A stretch of DNA of 64,000 nucleotides from Corynebacterium lemuris (GTDB lineage: Bacteria; Actinomycetota; Actinomycetes; Mycobacteriales; Mycobacteriaceae): NCBI RefSeq assembly GCF_024919295.1, contig NZ_JANWTC010000001.1:124001-188000 (forward strand), in the 5' to 3' direction. The position numbers and the translations under genes are program-made. Below, one piece after another: positions 14,789-24,035 of the stretch; positions within the stretch are counted from its first letter, which is position 1; the number at the start of each line of letters is the position of its first letter. The notes under the pieces are model-generated. The model saw only the letters and a program-made list of their open reading frames with translations, was not told the DNA's origin and made no database searches.

Positions 14789-16032
14789 CTACGTCGTCAG
14801 TACTGGTGGTTCTTGTTCAGTCAGTCCGAGGAGTAGGCGCCCCTTCGTGGTCAGGGTGAACCGTAGCGGCCTTTTTGTGATGGTTGCAATGAGTTCCTGT
14901 TTCTCCAGACCGGTCAGGTAGCGGCGAGAGTGTGGAGAGGACAAGTCCAGGTACTCTGCGATTTCGTCCAATTTTGTGCCGCTGCCGGTACCGAAGAGGT
15001 CGACCTGCCCGAGCAGAAACAGAATCCTGAAGCCATGTTCGGAGAGCCCATGGCCCGGTGCATCCTGTAGATCCTGCAGCTTTTCTGTGAGACCTTTGAG
15101 CAGATACTCACGGGCTGAGAGATCTTCTTCCAGCTGGCCCTGTGCCTCAAAGATCAGCCTGAGCAGGGCTAATGCAAAGGGGGTGCCGTCGCCTCTGTTC
15201 AGGTGCTCCTCTACATCGGTGAAGGCCCGGTAGTAGGTTTTACGGTCTTCATGCAGCACCCGAGAGAGGGTCAGAGCTGTGGGGGAGGAGAGTAGCCGAC
15301 TTAAACGTAGGCCGAGTAGATATCGGCCCGTTCTGCCGTTGCCGTCATAAAAAGGGTGGACGGCTTCAAACATAAAATGGGACATAATCGCGCACACCAA
15401 TGGGGGCGAGGCTTTGTCTGACATTGCCTGCAGTGTTGCCTCCAGGCCTCGCAGGATCTTTTCCTCCGGATGGAAACCCCGGTGCAGCGATCTCCCGGCG
15501 GCATCCGTGATGTCTACTGATCCCGCCCGAAACAGCTCTCCATCCAGCAGGTCGTCAGCAGAGAGTTCACCGTCCATGACGTTGTCGTAGATTCCCCGGA
15601 TATCTGCGGGAGATTCCGGCACTTTTCCCTTTCCCTCGCCGAGCGTGAGGTACAGGTGAGAGAGCTCCCGGAAGCGACGGTGCCAGGGAGAGCTCCGATT
15701 CTCTTCGGCCAGTGCATCCTGGATCTGCTGACGGGTGAAGGTGACTCCTTCGATGGCATTGGTGAACATGACTTCATCGAGTAGGAGAGCGCGGACATAG
15801 TGCGTGCTCCGAGGGGGAGGTGCAGCCACTTTGACTGGATCGTGAGCTCCCGGGAGTAGATCTTCTCGACGAGTGAGGTTATCTCCGGCGTGATGAGGCA
15901 GAACAAGGAGTGGTCCCCCACGGGGAAGTCCCAGTGCAGTGCGGACTCGGAGCGGGTCCGCGCCTCAAACAGTTGGTCGGCTGCGGATTTGGTCTGGGCG
16001 TGGAAGACTTTTTTCAGCGTGAGGGAGGACAT
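14789..16032 (-). pseudogene. Fic domain protein (AMP-transferase type), frameshifted
   Basis: Read from ATG 16032 (GGAG upstream) the frame encodes the Fic N-terminal region up to ...QSKWLHLP; the rest continues from about 15829 in another frame as PRSTHYVRALLLDEVMFTNAIEGV and runs to the stop at 14789. Adding one C to the 5-C run (15813-15817, G on plus) restores one protein of about 413 aa. The catalytic motif HPFYDGNGRTGR is intact (His codon 15356-15358), and TNAIEG (about 15746-15763) fits the inhibitory motif (S/T)xxxE(G/N). A C-terminal winged-helix-like region follows. The DNA is less GC-rich than its neighbours, suggesting transfer. It may be a true mutation, phase variation or a sequencing error. 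Confidence 0.82.
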
Positions 16033-16179
16033 GTGGTCATATTCTCCAACTTCTCAGATCGCCCGTTCATGATCAGTTTCCTCGTCAGTTACGGCATCTT
16101 ATTTAGCATAATCGGCGAAAATGTCGAATAAGGAGATCCTAGTTGGATCTAAATCTACGTTTCTCCCTCGAATGACAAA
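16033..16179. other. A/T-rich intergenic stretch upstream of the Fic gene
   Basis: Contains the likely promoter of the Fic gene; base composition is clearly A/T-richer than the rest of the window. No ORF, RNA gene or repeat recognised. Confidence 0.4.
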
Positions 16180-16731
16180 TTAGCGCTGCTTCGGCCGCCC
16201 CCTCCGCGCGGAGACAGTGCGGTCACCAGGGATCCAGAAGCGCAGCGGGGCATCGACGTTCTTGGAGATCCCCACCCGCGGTCCCGCTACCCATTCCGGT
16301 GCCTCCGCCGGCCGCTCCAACGAGACTGGCGTGCCGTTGTCCGCCAGCGACAGGCCGAGTGCCTTGCCCAGGTTGCCGGGCCCGGAGGCCAGCTTCTCGA
16401 AGGCCACGTCGCCACGACGGTGCCGGGCTGTGTCGACGCCGTCGAGGACCTCCCCGGCACGCATGAGGCACCCCTGTCCGACGCCCTCAGGTGCGCAGAC
16501 GATGTTGCCTGCCATGTGGATTCCGTAGGAGAGGTAGACGTAGAGCCTCCCGGGTGGCCCGAACATGGCGGCGTTGCGGGGGGTGGGTCCGCGGTAGGTG
16601 TGGGCTGCCTCGTCCTCGGCACCGAGGTAGGCCTCGACCTCGGTCAGGCGGAGGGAGACACCGTTCATCGTCACCACGCAACCGAGGAGTTGGGGTGCGA
16701 CATGGTCTGCTGGTGCGGTGAAATCGATCAT
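16180..16731 (-). CDS. 3-methyladenine DNA glycosylase (AAG/MPG family)
   Basis: A 183-aa enzyme of the Pur_DNA_glyco family. Signatures are LTEVEAYLG (catalytic Glu), HTYRGPTPRNAAMFGPPGRLYVYLSYGIH (Tyr that intercalates into DNA) and GPGNLGKALGL. It excises alkylated and deaminated purines during base excision repair in the cytosol. It is divergent from the HAD gene with only 32 bp between the start codons, a very short shared promoter region. Confidence 0.93.
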   Translation of the reverse strand: MIDFTAPADHVAPQLLGCVVTMNGVSLRLTEVEAYLGAEDEAAHTYRGPTPRNAAMFGPPGRLYVYLSYGIHMAGNIVCAPEGVGQGCLMRAGEVLDGVDTARHRRGDVAFEKLASGPGNLGKALGLSLADNGTPVSLERPAEAPEWVAGPRVGISKNVDAPLRFWIPGDRTVSARRGRPKQR

Positions 16732-16763
16732 GGCTCCCCACTCTATTTGCGTAGGGTGGGCAT

Positions 16764-17345
16764 ATGAGTGCTCTGCTGTTTGACCTCTACGGGGTGTTGC
16801 TGAAAGAGCGGACCGATGCCGGTCGGCGGCGCGTGGAGCTTGCCGTGGGTGGGGACGCGCGTATCTGGCCCGTCTACGATGATCTCCGTCCGGCCTATGA
16901 TTCCGGCAATGTCGGGGATGAGCGTTTCTGGCGCCAGCTGCAGGTCCGTGCGGGCCTGGCGCCTTTTGACATCGTGGAGGCGGTGGAGGCCGACTGGGAG
17001 ACCTCGATGGCGGAGGATCCGGGGATGGTCGCCTATGCGCTCTCGCTTGTTGACGCCCACTACTGCTGCGGCATCCTCTCCAACGTCCCCGCTGGTCTGG
17101 CGAAACGCGCCCGCGCCGAGCACGGGTGGTTCGACAGGTTCGAGGCGGTGACGATGTCCTGCGACATCGGCCTGGTCAAACCCGATCCCCGCGCCTTCGC
17201 GGTGGCCCTGGATGCGATGGGTGTCAGCGCGAAGGAGACGGTGTTCTTCGATGCCGATCCGCGCAATGTCCGGGCCGCCGAGGAATTCGGACTACGGTCG
17301 GTGCTGTTCACCGGCCCCGATTCCGTGAAGGAGATTCTGCAGTGA
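16764..17345 (+). CDS. HAD superfamily hydrolase
   Basis: A 193-aa HAD protein: motif I LFDLYGVL (nucleophile Asp7; the second Asp of DxD is Tyr, as in other FDxxGV-type members), motif II SNVP, motif III Lys in GLVKPDP and motif IV FFDADPRNVRAA. Such proteins dephosphorylate small metabolites. The stop overlaps the GTG of the gamma-carbonic-anhydrase-like gene (GTGA), so the pair is coupled. Confidence 0.85.
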   Translation: MSALLFDLYGVLLKERTDAGRRRVELAVGGDARIWPVYDDLRPAYDSGNVGDERFWRQLQVRAGLAPFDIVEAVEADWETSMAEDPGMVAYALSLVDAHYCCGILSNVPAGLAKRARAEHGWFDRFEAVTMSCDIGLVKPDPRAFAVALDAMGVSAKETVFFDADPRNVRAAEEFGLRSVLFTGPDSVKEILQ

Positions 17346-17854
17346 TCATCGAGTTCGAGGGGAAGACCCCGAGGATCCACCCGAGTGCCTGGATCGCCCC
17401 GACGGCGGTGATCATCGGTGACGTGGAGATCGGCCCGGATTCCTCCGTCTTCTACGGCAGCGTGCTGCGTGGCGACGTCAACGCCATCCGCATCGGCGCC
17501 CGCACCAACATCCAGGACAATTCCGTCCTCCACGTCGACGGGGACGCCCCCTGCATCCTCGGCGACGACGTCACCGTCGGCCACATGGCACTGGTCCACG
17601 GCACGACAGTGGGCGACGGCACCCTCGTCGGCATGAAGTCCTCGCTGCTCTCACGTTCCGTCATCGGCTCCGGTGCTCTCATCGCCGCCGGCGCCGTCGT
17701 GCTGGAGGACATGGAGATCCCCGACCGTGTCCTGGCCGCCGGCGTGCCGGCGAAGATCCGCCGCGAGCTCTCGGAGGAGCAGTCCGCCGGCTTCATCCCG
17801 CACGCCGGCCGCTATGTCGACTTGGCCAAGCGGCATAACGCTGCGCTGAACTGA
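17342..17854 (+). CDS. Gamma-carbonic-anhydrase-like hexapeptide protein
   Basis: A 170-aa left-handed beta-helix protein with hexapeptide repeats. The three metal-binding histidines are present in the expected context: LHVDGD, VGHMALVHG (two). Arg and Gln of RIGARTNIQDNSVLH also match. Relatives (YrdA/CaiE/PaaY) are carbonic anhydrases or thioesterase-like accessory proteins. GTG 17342 is chosen because it overlaps the HAD stop and starts just before the first repeat. Confidence 0.88.
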   Translation: MIIEFEGKTPRIHPSAWIAPTAVIIGDVEIGPDSSVFYGSVLRGDVNAIRIGARTNIQDNSVLHVDGDAPCILGDDVTVGHMALVHGTTVGDGTLVGMKSSLLSRSVIGSGALIAAGAVVLEDMEIPDRVLAAGVPAKIRRELSEEQSAGFIPHAGRYVDLAKRHNAALN

Positions 17855-17861
17855 TGGGAAA

Positions 17862-17899
17862 AGCCCGGCCCCGATGACGGGAATCATCGGGGCCGGGCT
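17862..17899. terminator. Bidirectional terminator hairpin
   Basis: AGCCCGGCCCCGATGA and its exact complement form a 16-bp stem with a 6-nt loop between the convergent ends of the gamma-carbonic-anhydrase-like gene and tctA. Confidence 0.82.
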
Positions 17900-17913
17900 C
17901 ACTGAGGTCAGGG

Positions 17914-19524
17914 TCACCTACTGAGAGGAGAATTGTCCTTCTCTTCGACCATGGATTGGTCGGAGTCTGCTGTGATCTCAGCGCTAACGGTCGGGGTGGC
18001 CTCGACGGTGGTGTCGCGGACCTCCTCGCGGATCTCCTGGACGGTCTTCCGCTGGCTGCGGGTCATGAGGTAAAGACCCAACGCCGCAGCACCGAGAACG
18101 CCCAGGATGATGAGGGTGATGGGACGTTCGACAAAGATCATCAGCGATCCATCGCCCATGGTCAGTGAGGTACGGAAGTTACTCTCGATGATGGCTCCGA
18201 GGATGAAGGCCAAGATGATGGGCGTCATGTCGAAGCGGAACTTCTTGAGCAGGTAGCCGACCACACCGAAGATTGCGGCCATGTACACGTCCATGAGGGA
18301 GCTGCGCGATGCGTAGACACCGCAGAAGGCGATGACGAGGACGATGGGGAAGAGGATTCCCACCGGTACCTTGAGGATCTTGGTGAACAGGCCGATGAGC
18401 GGCAGGTTGAAGGCCAGGAGGATGATATTGCCGATGTACATCGAGGCGATCACACCCCAGAAGACCTCCGGGTGACTGTTGACCATGTTGGGACCCGGTG
18501 TCACGTTGTGCATGACCAGCGCGCCGAACAACAGGGCTAGCGTCGGGTTCGGCGGCAGGCCGAGGGTCAGCAGCGGAATGAACGCGGAACTGGAGGAGGC
18601 GTTGTCCGCCGTTTCCGTGGCCGCCAGGCCATCCATCGCACCCTTGCCGTACATCTCCGGGTTCTTGGAGACCTTCTTCTGTACGCCGTAGGCAACGATC
18701 GAGGAGATCGATCCACCGCCGCCGGGGATGATGCCGATGAGGAAGCCGATGATCGAGGAACGGCCGATCGGCCCACTCTGTTCCTTGACGGCCTTGAAAC
18801 TGGGGGTGCCACGGACATTCGTCGTGCGCGGGTCCAGTCCGCGGATCTTCGCCTCGGTGAGGAAGAGGATTTCGCCGATACCGAACAGACCGACGGCCAG
18901 CGGGATGACCTGGATGCCGGCGGCGAACTCGTTGCTGCCGAAGGAGAAGCGCGGCTGCCCGGTCTCGAGGTCGAAGCCGATGGTGGCCAGCAGGAGACCG
19001 ACGACCACCATGGACAGGACCTTGACCTTGGAACCGGAGCCGATCAGCGCGGCCATCAGCAGGCCGGCCATGGCCAGGACAACTGTCTCCGGCGGGCCGA
19101 TGCGTCCGGCCCATGTGGCGATCATCGGGGCGAGGAAGGTCAGGCCGATCAGGGCGACGGTGCCGCCGATGAAAGAACTGATGGCGGTCAGTCCGAGGGC
19201 AGGGCCGGCCTGTCCCTTGCGGGCCAGAGGATAACCCTCGAGGGTGGTGATGACCGACGATGCATCGCCGGGAACGTTGAGGAGGATCGCGGGGATGCGA
19301 CCGCCGTACATGGCTCCGTAGTAGATGCCGGCCAGCATGATGATCGCTGACGTCGGATCCATGTTGAAGGTGATGGGGAGGAGGATTGCGATTGCTGCGG
19401 AGGCACCGAGGCCGGGCAGGAGTCCGATGATGGTTCCGAGGGCCACCCCGAGGGTGACGAAAAGGAGGTTCATCGGATCCGCGGCGACGCTGAAGCCGCC
19501 CGCTAATCCAGTGAGAAGATCCAT
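17914..19524 (-). CDS. tctA: Tripartite tricarboxylate transporter, large membrane subunit TctA
   Basis: A 536-aa protein with about 11-12 membrane segments and TctA landmarks: GLLPGLGASAAIAILLP near residue 40, YGAMYGGRIPAILLNVPGDASS and a central GIIPGGGGSISS loop. It forms the solute channel of the tripartite carrier and works with TctB and the binding protein TctC. The charged C-terminal tail of about 50 residues is longer than usual and cytosolic. Confidence 0.93.
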   Translation of the reverse strand: MDLLTGLAGGFSVAADPMNLLFVTLGVALGTIIGLLPGLGASAAIAILLPITFNMDPTSAIIMLAGIYYGAMYGGRIPAILLNVPGDASSVITTLEGYPLARKGQAGPALGLTAISSFIGGTVALIGLTFLAPMIATWAGRIGPPETVVLAMAGLLMAALIGSGSKVKVLSMVVVGLLLATIGFDLETGQPRFSFGSNEFAAGIQVIPLAVGLFGIGEILFLTEAKIRGLDPRTTNVRGTPSFKAVKEQSGPIGRSSIIGFLIGIIPGGGGSISSIVAYGVQKKVSKNPEMYGKGAMDGLAATETADNASSSSAFIPLLTLGLPPNPTLALLFGALVMHNVTPGPNMVNSHPEVFWGVIASMYIGNIILLAFNLPLIGLFTKILKVPVGILFPIVLVIAFCGVYASRSSLMDVYMAAIFGVVGYLLKKFRFDMTPIILAFILGAIIESNFRTSLTMGDGSLMIFVERPITLIILGVLGAAALGLYLMTRSQRKTVQEIREEVRDTTVEATPTVSAEITADSDQSMVEEKDNSPLSR

Positions 19525-19552
19525 GATGTTTCCGTGTTCTTTCTCTGTGTGC

Positions 19553-20032
19553 CTAGATCGGGCGGAGGGGCAGGCTGAGGCCGTAGCTGAACAGGGCGTA
19601 CAGGGCGGTCACGACGACTGCCGCCAAGACGACGGACTTGATGAGGTTCAGGGTGCTGTCAAAGTAGAAGAGCACCACGAGCGTGAGCATTGCCGGAATG
19701 AGGAAGCCGATGTAGTTGTACATCACGGGCAGGAGGAAGATGCCTCCTCCGTACAGCAGCAGTTTTGCCTTCGAGGCCTGCTCGGAGGGGACGATGGAAT
19801 CCCGGCCGAAGGCTGCGATGGCCACAGCTGCGATGATTCCGGTAATGATGAGGAGGCGTGGCCACAGGCCGGGGCCGGGGCTGGCGAATGAGCCGAACTC
19901 CAGCGGCAGGGAGGCGATGCCGAACACCGCGAAGAAGATCAGCAGGGCTACGCCCCCGATCTGGTCGCAGTAGCGGTAGAGCCCGTGGCGACGTCTGTTT
20001 TCAGTGATTCCGGTTTCGACCTGGGTAGTCAC
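19553..20032 (-). CDS. tctB: Tripartite tricarboxylate transporter, small subunit TctB
   Basis: A 159-aa protein with four predicted membrane segments, of size and position typical for TctB. It lies 28 bp ahead of tctA and 37 bp after tctC. Its role is to assist the TctA channel. Sequence conservation in this family is low, so the call rests on topology and context. Confidence 0.85.
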   Translation of the reverse strand: MTTQVETGITENRRRHGLYRYCDQIGGVALLIFFAVFGIASLPLEFGSFASPGPGLWPRLLIITGIIAAVAIAAFGRDSIVPSEQASKAKLLLYGGGIFLLPVMYNYIGFLIPAMLTLVVLFYFDSTLNLIKSVVLAAVVVTALYALFSYGLSLPLRPI

Positions 20033-20069
20033 CGCAGCTCACATCCTTTCGTTGAGTCCGGCAAGCGGA

Positions 20070-21044
20070 CTACTGGAGATCTCCGGCGAGTTCCTCGACC
20101 TGGATCCAGTCCTCGCGGACCTGGTCGCCCGGGGTGTAGCTCGGGGCGATGATTTCTGCGCCGACACGCTCGATGACGTCCGGGTCCTCAATGCAGGTCT
20201 CCAGGGCACCGCTCAGCGCCGTCTTTACCTCGTCGGGGACACCGTGGGGCGCGATCAGCGCGGAGGGCAGCATCGCCATTGGCAGGATGTCGCCGTAGCC
20301 CTCATCCTCGAAGGTGGGGACCTCCTGGAGGAACTGGTAATCGTCGGTGCCCGAGTGGGACAGGGCCTTGACGTCGCCATTCTCGATCTGGGGGAGGACC
20401 TCAGCGGAGACAGTGGTCACGCCGACCGCGTAGTCGTCGTTGGCCACGCCCCGCAGGATCTCGATGGCGGAGTCGGTCTGGACGAGCTCGAGCTGGGTGC
20501 CTTCGGTGCTGTTGAGCTGGCGTGCGAACAGGGCCTGGAGGGAGTTGGCGCCGGGGGTGACGGTCACGACGCTCTCATCCTGCGCGGCTTCAACGAGCTC
20601 GCTGAGGGTGTCGTAGGGGGCGTCCTTCGAGGTGATGATGAGCATGGGCGGATTGGAGACGTAGCCGAAGTAGTCGAAGGAGGCGGCTGTGTAGTTGACC
20701 GTGTCGACGACCCCCGGGGTCAGGGCGACGGGGCCAACCGGGCTGATGCCGATGGTGTAGCCGTCCGGTGTGGCATTGGCGACCTCGGCGGTGCCGATGG
20801 TCCCGGCGGCGCCGGACTTGTTCTGCACGAGGATGCGCTGGCCGAGTTCGTCCTCCATGCACTGGGTCACGCTGCGGGCGATGGTATCGAGGTTGCCGCC
20901 GGCGTCGTAGGGGACGGTCAGGTTGATGGTCTTGGTGGGGTAGTCGCCGGAGGCCTGCTCGTCGGAGGACGACGAGCAGGCGGCGAGGGCACCTATGGTC
21001 ACCAGGGCGAGGGGGAGGGCTGCGTAGCGGGTGATACGGCGCAT
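20070..21044 (-). CDS. tctC: Tripartite tricarboxylate transporter substrate-binding lipoprotein TctC
   Basis: A 324-aa secreted binding protein with a lipobox LAAC (Cys23). It has the TctC/Bug features LTVPYDAGGNLDTIAR and GAAGTIGTAEVANATPDGYTIG in the first third. It captures a carboxylate, plausibly citrate as in corynebacterial TctCBA, and hands it to TctAB. It is the first gene of tctCBA. A CitAB-type two-component system is not in the window. Confidence 0.9.
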   Translation of the reverse strand: MRRITRYAALPLALVTIGALAACSSSSDEQASGDYPTKTINLTVPYDAGGNLDTIARSVTQCMEDELGQRILVQNKSGAAGTIGTAEVANATPDGYTIGISPVGPVALTPGVVDTVNYTAASFDYFGYVSNPPMLIITSKDAPYDTLSELVEAAQDESVVTVTPGANSLQALFARQLNSTEGTQLELVQTDSAIEILRGVANDDYAVGVTTVSAEVLPQIENGDVKALSHSGTDDYQFLQEVPTFEDEGYGDILPMAMLPSALIAPHGVPDEVKTALSGALETCIEDPDVIERVGAEIIAPSYTPGDQVREDWIQVEELAGDLQ

Positions 21045-21356
21045 GGTCTCTTCTTTCGGATAAAGGGGTGGCGGTAAGCGCTGAGCGGCCTGGAAACATG
21101 ATGACTACCGCTGTGAATGGCAGGTTATTATGACAATGTCTGTGCGTAAAGTCACTTTCATGGCTGGGGGTAGCTTGTTTCATAAATTCACCAAATTAGG
21201 TGATGCGGAAACTAATAAATAATGAATAAAATACGTGTGTCATCGGGATTCTCTCCGGCCACGCCGGTTTCCCCACATTTAGAGATTGCAAAATATTGCA
21301 GAACGGGGGTGGGTAGGGTGGCTGACACCGTGGATGGGCAGCTGCTCAACGCAGAA
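21045..21356. promoter_or_regulatory. Promoter region of tctCBA with weak GlxR-like site
   Basis: An A/T-rich, gene-free stretch between tctC (minus) and the panBC terminator. TGTG-N7-TCAC at 21141-21155 resembles the GlxR/CRP consensus TGTGANNTANNTCACA, with mismatches at the inner A and T and the last base. No other structure recognised. Confidence 0.35.
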
Positions 21357-21397
21357 GAAGGTCGGAGCAGGCATTCCCTGTGCCTGCTCCGACCTTC
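21357..21397 (-). terminator. Terminator of panBC
   Basis: A perfect 17-bp stem (GAAGGTCGGAGCAGGCA and its complement) with a 7-nt loop, 21 bases after the panC stop on the minus strand, followed by TTCTTC. Confidence 0.85.
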
Positions 21398-21418
21398 CCT
21401 ATCGGATGGATTGCTGCG

Positions 21419-22270
21419 TCAGCGCTTGACCGGCACCAGCCGCACGTTGTCGATGAGCCGGGTGCCGCCGACGTGGATCGCGGCGACGGCCAGCGCGCCG
21501 TCACCGACCTCCTCCACGGGGAGCAGGGTGGCGGGGTCGACGACCTCGAGGTGGTCGAGTTCCACGCCTTCGGCCGTGCGCAGGACCCGGCGGGCGCCCT
21601 CGATGTCCAGCGGTACGCCGGCTGCCGCGCGTTCATGGAGCTCGGTAAGCACGCGGGGCAGGACCAGGGCCTGCTCGCGGGCCTCCGCAGTCAGGTGCTG
21701 GTTGCGGGAGGACTCGGCCAGGCCGTCCTCGCCACGGATGATGGGTACCGGGCGAACGGCCACGGGGAAGTCCAGGTCGGCGACCATGCGCTGGATGATG
21801 GCCAGCTGCTGGGCGTCCTTCTCCCCGAAATAGGCGCGGTCAGGCTGGGTGAGCTGGAGGAGTTTGGCCACGACGGTGGTCACGCCGTCGAAATGCCCCG
21901 GTCGGGAGGCGCCTTCGAGGCGTTCGCCCATCTCACCGGAGCGGACCCACACCTGCGGCAGACCGTCGGGGTACATTTCAGCCTCGGTGGGGGCGAAGAC
22001 GATATCGACACCCAGGTTCTCCAGGAGTGTGAAGTCAGCGTCCAGGTCGCGCGGGTAGTTGCGGAAGTCCTCGCAGTCGCCGAGGTCGGCGAACTGCAGG
22101 GGGTTGACGAAGATGCTCACCACGACGGAGGTGTTCTCCTGCGCGGCGAGGGAGACCAGGCGGGCGTGGCCCTCGTGGAGCGCACCCATGGTGGGCACGA
22201 GGCCGACGGAACCCGGCAGGTCGGCGATGGCGGAACGCAGCTGCGTGACGGAACGGGCGAGGACGGTCAT
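21419..22270 (-). CDS. panC: Pantothenate synthetase PanC
   Basis: A 283-aa enzyme joining pantoate and beta-alanine with ATP, the last step to pantothenate. It has the nucleotide-binding MGALHEGH motif, FVNPLQF, the [10 protein letters not shown] loop and [19 protein letters not shown] near the KMSKS equivalent. The ATG overlaps the panB stop (ATGA), giving the standard panBC operon. Length is normal. Confidence 0.96.
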   Translation of the reverse strand: MTVLARSVTQLRSAIADLPGSVGLVPTMGALHEGHARLVSLAAQENTSVVVSIFVNPLQFADLGDCEDFRNYPRDLDADFTLLENLGVDIVFAPTEAEMYPDGLPQVWVRSGEMGERLEGASRPGHFDGVTTVVAKLLQLTQPDRAYFGEKDAQQLAIIQRMVADLDFPVAVRPVPIIRGEDGLAESSRNQHLTAEAREQALVLPRVLTELHERAAAGVPLDIEGARRVLRTAEGVELDHLEVVDPATLLPVEEVGDGALAVAAIHVGGTRLIDNVRLVPVKR

Positions 22271-23076
22271 TTTTTATCCTCGAAGGACTCGGCCTCGTTG
22301 GGGAAGTCGCCGGACTCGACGTCGGCGAGGTAGGTGCGGGCGGCGTCGAGAAGCACAGAACCCACGTCGGCGTATTTCCGGGCGAAACGCGGGGTGCGGC
22401 CCCGGGTGAGTCCGAAGGCGTCGGTCCACACGAGCACCTGGCCGTCGGTGCCGTTGCCGGCGCCGATGCCGATCGTCGGGATCGCCAGCTCACGGCTGAT
22501 CTCGGCGGCGATGGCGGCGGGCACCATCTCCAGGACGACGGAGAAGGCGCCGGCCTCCTGCACGACGAGGGCGTCCGCGCGCAGCTTCGCGGCGGCGTCG
22601 CCGCGGCCCTGGACGACGTAACCGCCGAGGGTGTGCTCGGACTGCGGGGTGTAGCCGATGTGGCCCATGACGGGGATGCCGGCGTCGACGAGCGCGCGGA
22701 TCGTCGGGGCGATCTCCACACCGCCCTCGATCTTCACACCCGCGATGCCGGTCTGCTTCATGAAGCGCACGGCCGTTTCCAGTGCCTGGGCGGGGGAGGC
22801 CTCATAGGAACCGAAGGGCAGATCGGAGACGACGAAGGCGCGCTCGGTGGCACCCGCCACGGCGGTGGCCATGGTCATCATCTCCTCGACGGTGATCGAC
22901 AGGGTCGAGTCCTGGCCGAGGATGACGTTCGCGGCGGAATCGCCGACAAGGAGCAGGTCGATGCCTGCCTCGTCGAAGATTGCGGCCGTGGGGGCGTCAT
23001 AGGCGGTCAGGCAGGAGATCTTCCGGCCCTCGGCCTTGGCCTGGGCGAAATGGCGGGTACGCATCCGGGAAACCAT
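22267..23076 (-). CDS. panB: 3-methyl-2-oxobutanoate hydroxymethyltransferase PanB
   Basis: A 269-aa enzyme making ketopantoate from 2-oxoisovalerate and methylene-THF. Signatures are [25 protein letters not shown] (metal-binding Asp), [14 protein letters not shown] and [19 protein letters not shown]. The start at 23076 (ATG) is a few residues longer at the N-terminus than minimal homologues, but fits [13 protein letters not shown]. First gene of panBC. Confidence 0.96.
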   Translation of the reverse strand: MVSRMRTRHFAQAKAEGRKISCLTAYDAPTAAIFDEAGIDLLLVGDSAANVILGQDSTLSITVEEMMTMATAVAGATERAFVVSDLPFGSYEASPAQALETAVRFMKQTGIAGVKIEGGVEIAPTIRALVDAGIPVMGHIGYTPQSEHTLGGYVVQGRGDAAAKLRADALVVQEAGAFSVVLEMVPAAIAAEISRELAIPTIGIGAGNGTDGQVLVWTDAFGLTRGRTPRFARKYADVGSVLLDAARTYLADVESGDFPNEAESFEDKK

Positions 23077-23226
23077 GGGTCATGAGTATAGGCCGTGACA
23101 GGGCGGAGGATGTCACTGGCAGAAGAAAGGGCTGAGCACGGAAAAGCGCGTCCGGGAGGAACGGTAGTGTAGGTGTGATTAATTCATGATCGCTTATCTG
23201 TTTGTCTGCTCTGCCAGGAGATCCCC

Positions 23227-23649
23227 ATGCCCAATCACCCCACCCCCAGCCGCGCCCGGGAGACCTTCACCCGCTTCACCACCGCCACCGCCGATTACCT
23301 CGGCAGGCCCGGGGTGTTCGTCGTGGCGGTCATCGCCATCCTCGCCTGGGCCGCCAGTGGCCCGGTGCTGGGGTTCTCCGACACCTGGCAGCTGATCATC
23401 AACACCGGCACCACCCTGGTGACCTTCCTGATGGTGTTCATCATCCAGAACACCCAGAACCGCGACAGTGCGGCGCTGCATCTCAAGCTCGACATCCTCA
23501 TGCGTGAGCACAACATCACCGATCCGGTGGTCTATGACGCGGAAAACCGTGGTGAAGCCGAACTCGAGGAACTCAACGAGCAGATCACCCCGCCCCACGA
23601 TCCGGTCTCCCAGCGCGCCGGCGCTTCCTTCCCGGCCAAGGGGCTGTGA
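23227..23649 (+). CDS. Low-affinity iron permease family membrane protein
   Basis: A 140-aa protein with two membrane segments (about residues 27-45 and 57-75) and the family signature FLMVFIIQNTQNRDSAALHLKLDIL. Proteins of this Pfam family resemble yeast Fet4 parts, but the bacterial members' iron transport is unproven. AGGAG lies upstream of ATG 23227. The C-terminus is cytosolic and acidic. Confidence 0.85.
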   Translation: MPNHPTPSRARETFTRFTTATADYLGRPGVFVVAVIAILAWAASGPVLGFSDTWQLIINTGTTLVTFLMVFIIQNTQNRDSAALHLKLDILMREHNITDPVVYDAENRGEAELEELNEQITPPHDPVSQRAGASFPAKGL

Positions 23650-23657
23650 GGAAACAG

Positions 23658-23963
23658 CTACAGAGAAGGCCCGCCCTCTCCCTCCCACCGGTTCAGGGAG
23701 GCGATCTTCTGGGTGTTGTACCGGCGCCGGACGCCGCAACCGTGCTCATCGTCTTCCGGGAGGAATTCGGCCCCCAACTCCTCCAGGATCTCCCGCAGAT
23801 GATTCTGCTGGGAGTCATCCAGCTCCCTCCGGCTCCTCTCGAAGTCCTCGACCGCCTCAGTTCCGAGGCCGGATTTCAACCCGAGGGTTTTCTTGGAGAT
23901 GCGCAGCAGGATGCGGGCGGCACGGGACTGGTCGGGGTGGAGGATCGGTTGTTCAGTGTTCAT
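23658..23963 (-). CDS. Small HTH (XRE-like) DNA-binding protein, 101 aa
   Basis: A 101-aa protein. Residues about 12-75 fit the short XRE-type module RAARILL-ISKKTLG-SGLGTEAVEDFERS-R--D-----LREILEELGAEFLPED--G-GVRRR, common in small regulators and antitoxins of actinobacteria. The HTH is somewhat degenerate. No toxin gene is adjacent; the iron-permease-like gene is convergent. It may be a remnant or a stand-alone regulator. Confidence 0.68.
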   Translation of the reverse strand: MNTEQPILHPDQSRAARILLRISKKTLGLKSGLGTEAVEDFERSRRELDDSQQNHLREILEELGAEFLPEDDEHGCGVRRRYNTQKIASLNRWEGEGGPSL

Positions 23964-23977
23964 GGGGCCAGTATGAC

Positions 23978-24003
23978 AAAAACCCGCGCCGACGGGGCGC
24001 GGG
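23978..24003 (-). terminator. Intrinsic terminator of the ROK regulator gene
   Basis: On the minus strand CCCGCGCC-N5-GGCGCGGG followed by TTTTT, 32 bases after the stop at 24036: a textbook hairpin with U-tract. Confidence 0.85.
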
Positions 24004-24035
24004 AGGCCTGTTCGGGTGCAACCTAACGGAGCCCC

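Noticed and set aside
14789..16032. Programmed frameshift in the Fic gene
   Set aside because: The 5-C tract lacks the typical slippery heptamer and downstream structure; simple loss of one base is more likely.
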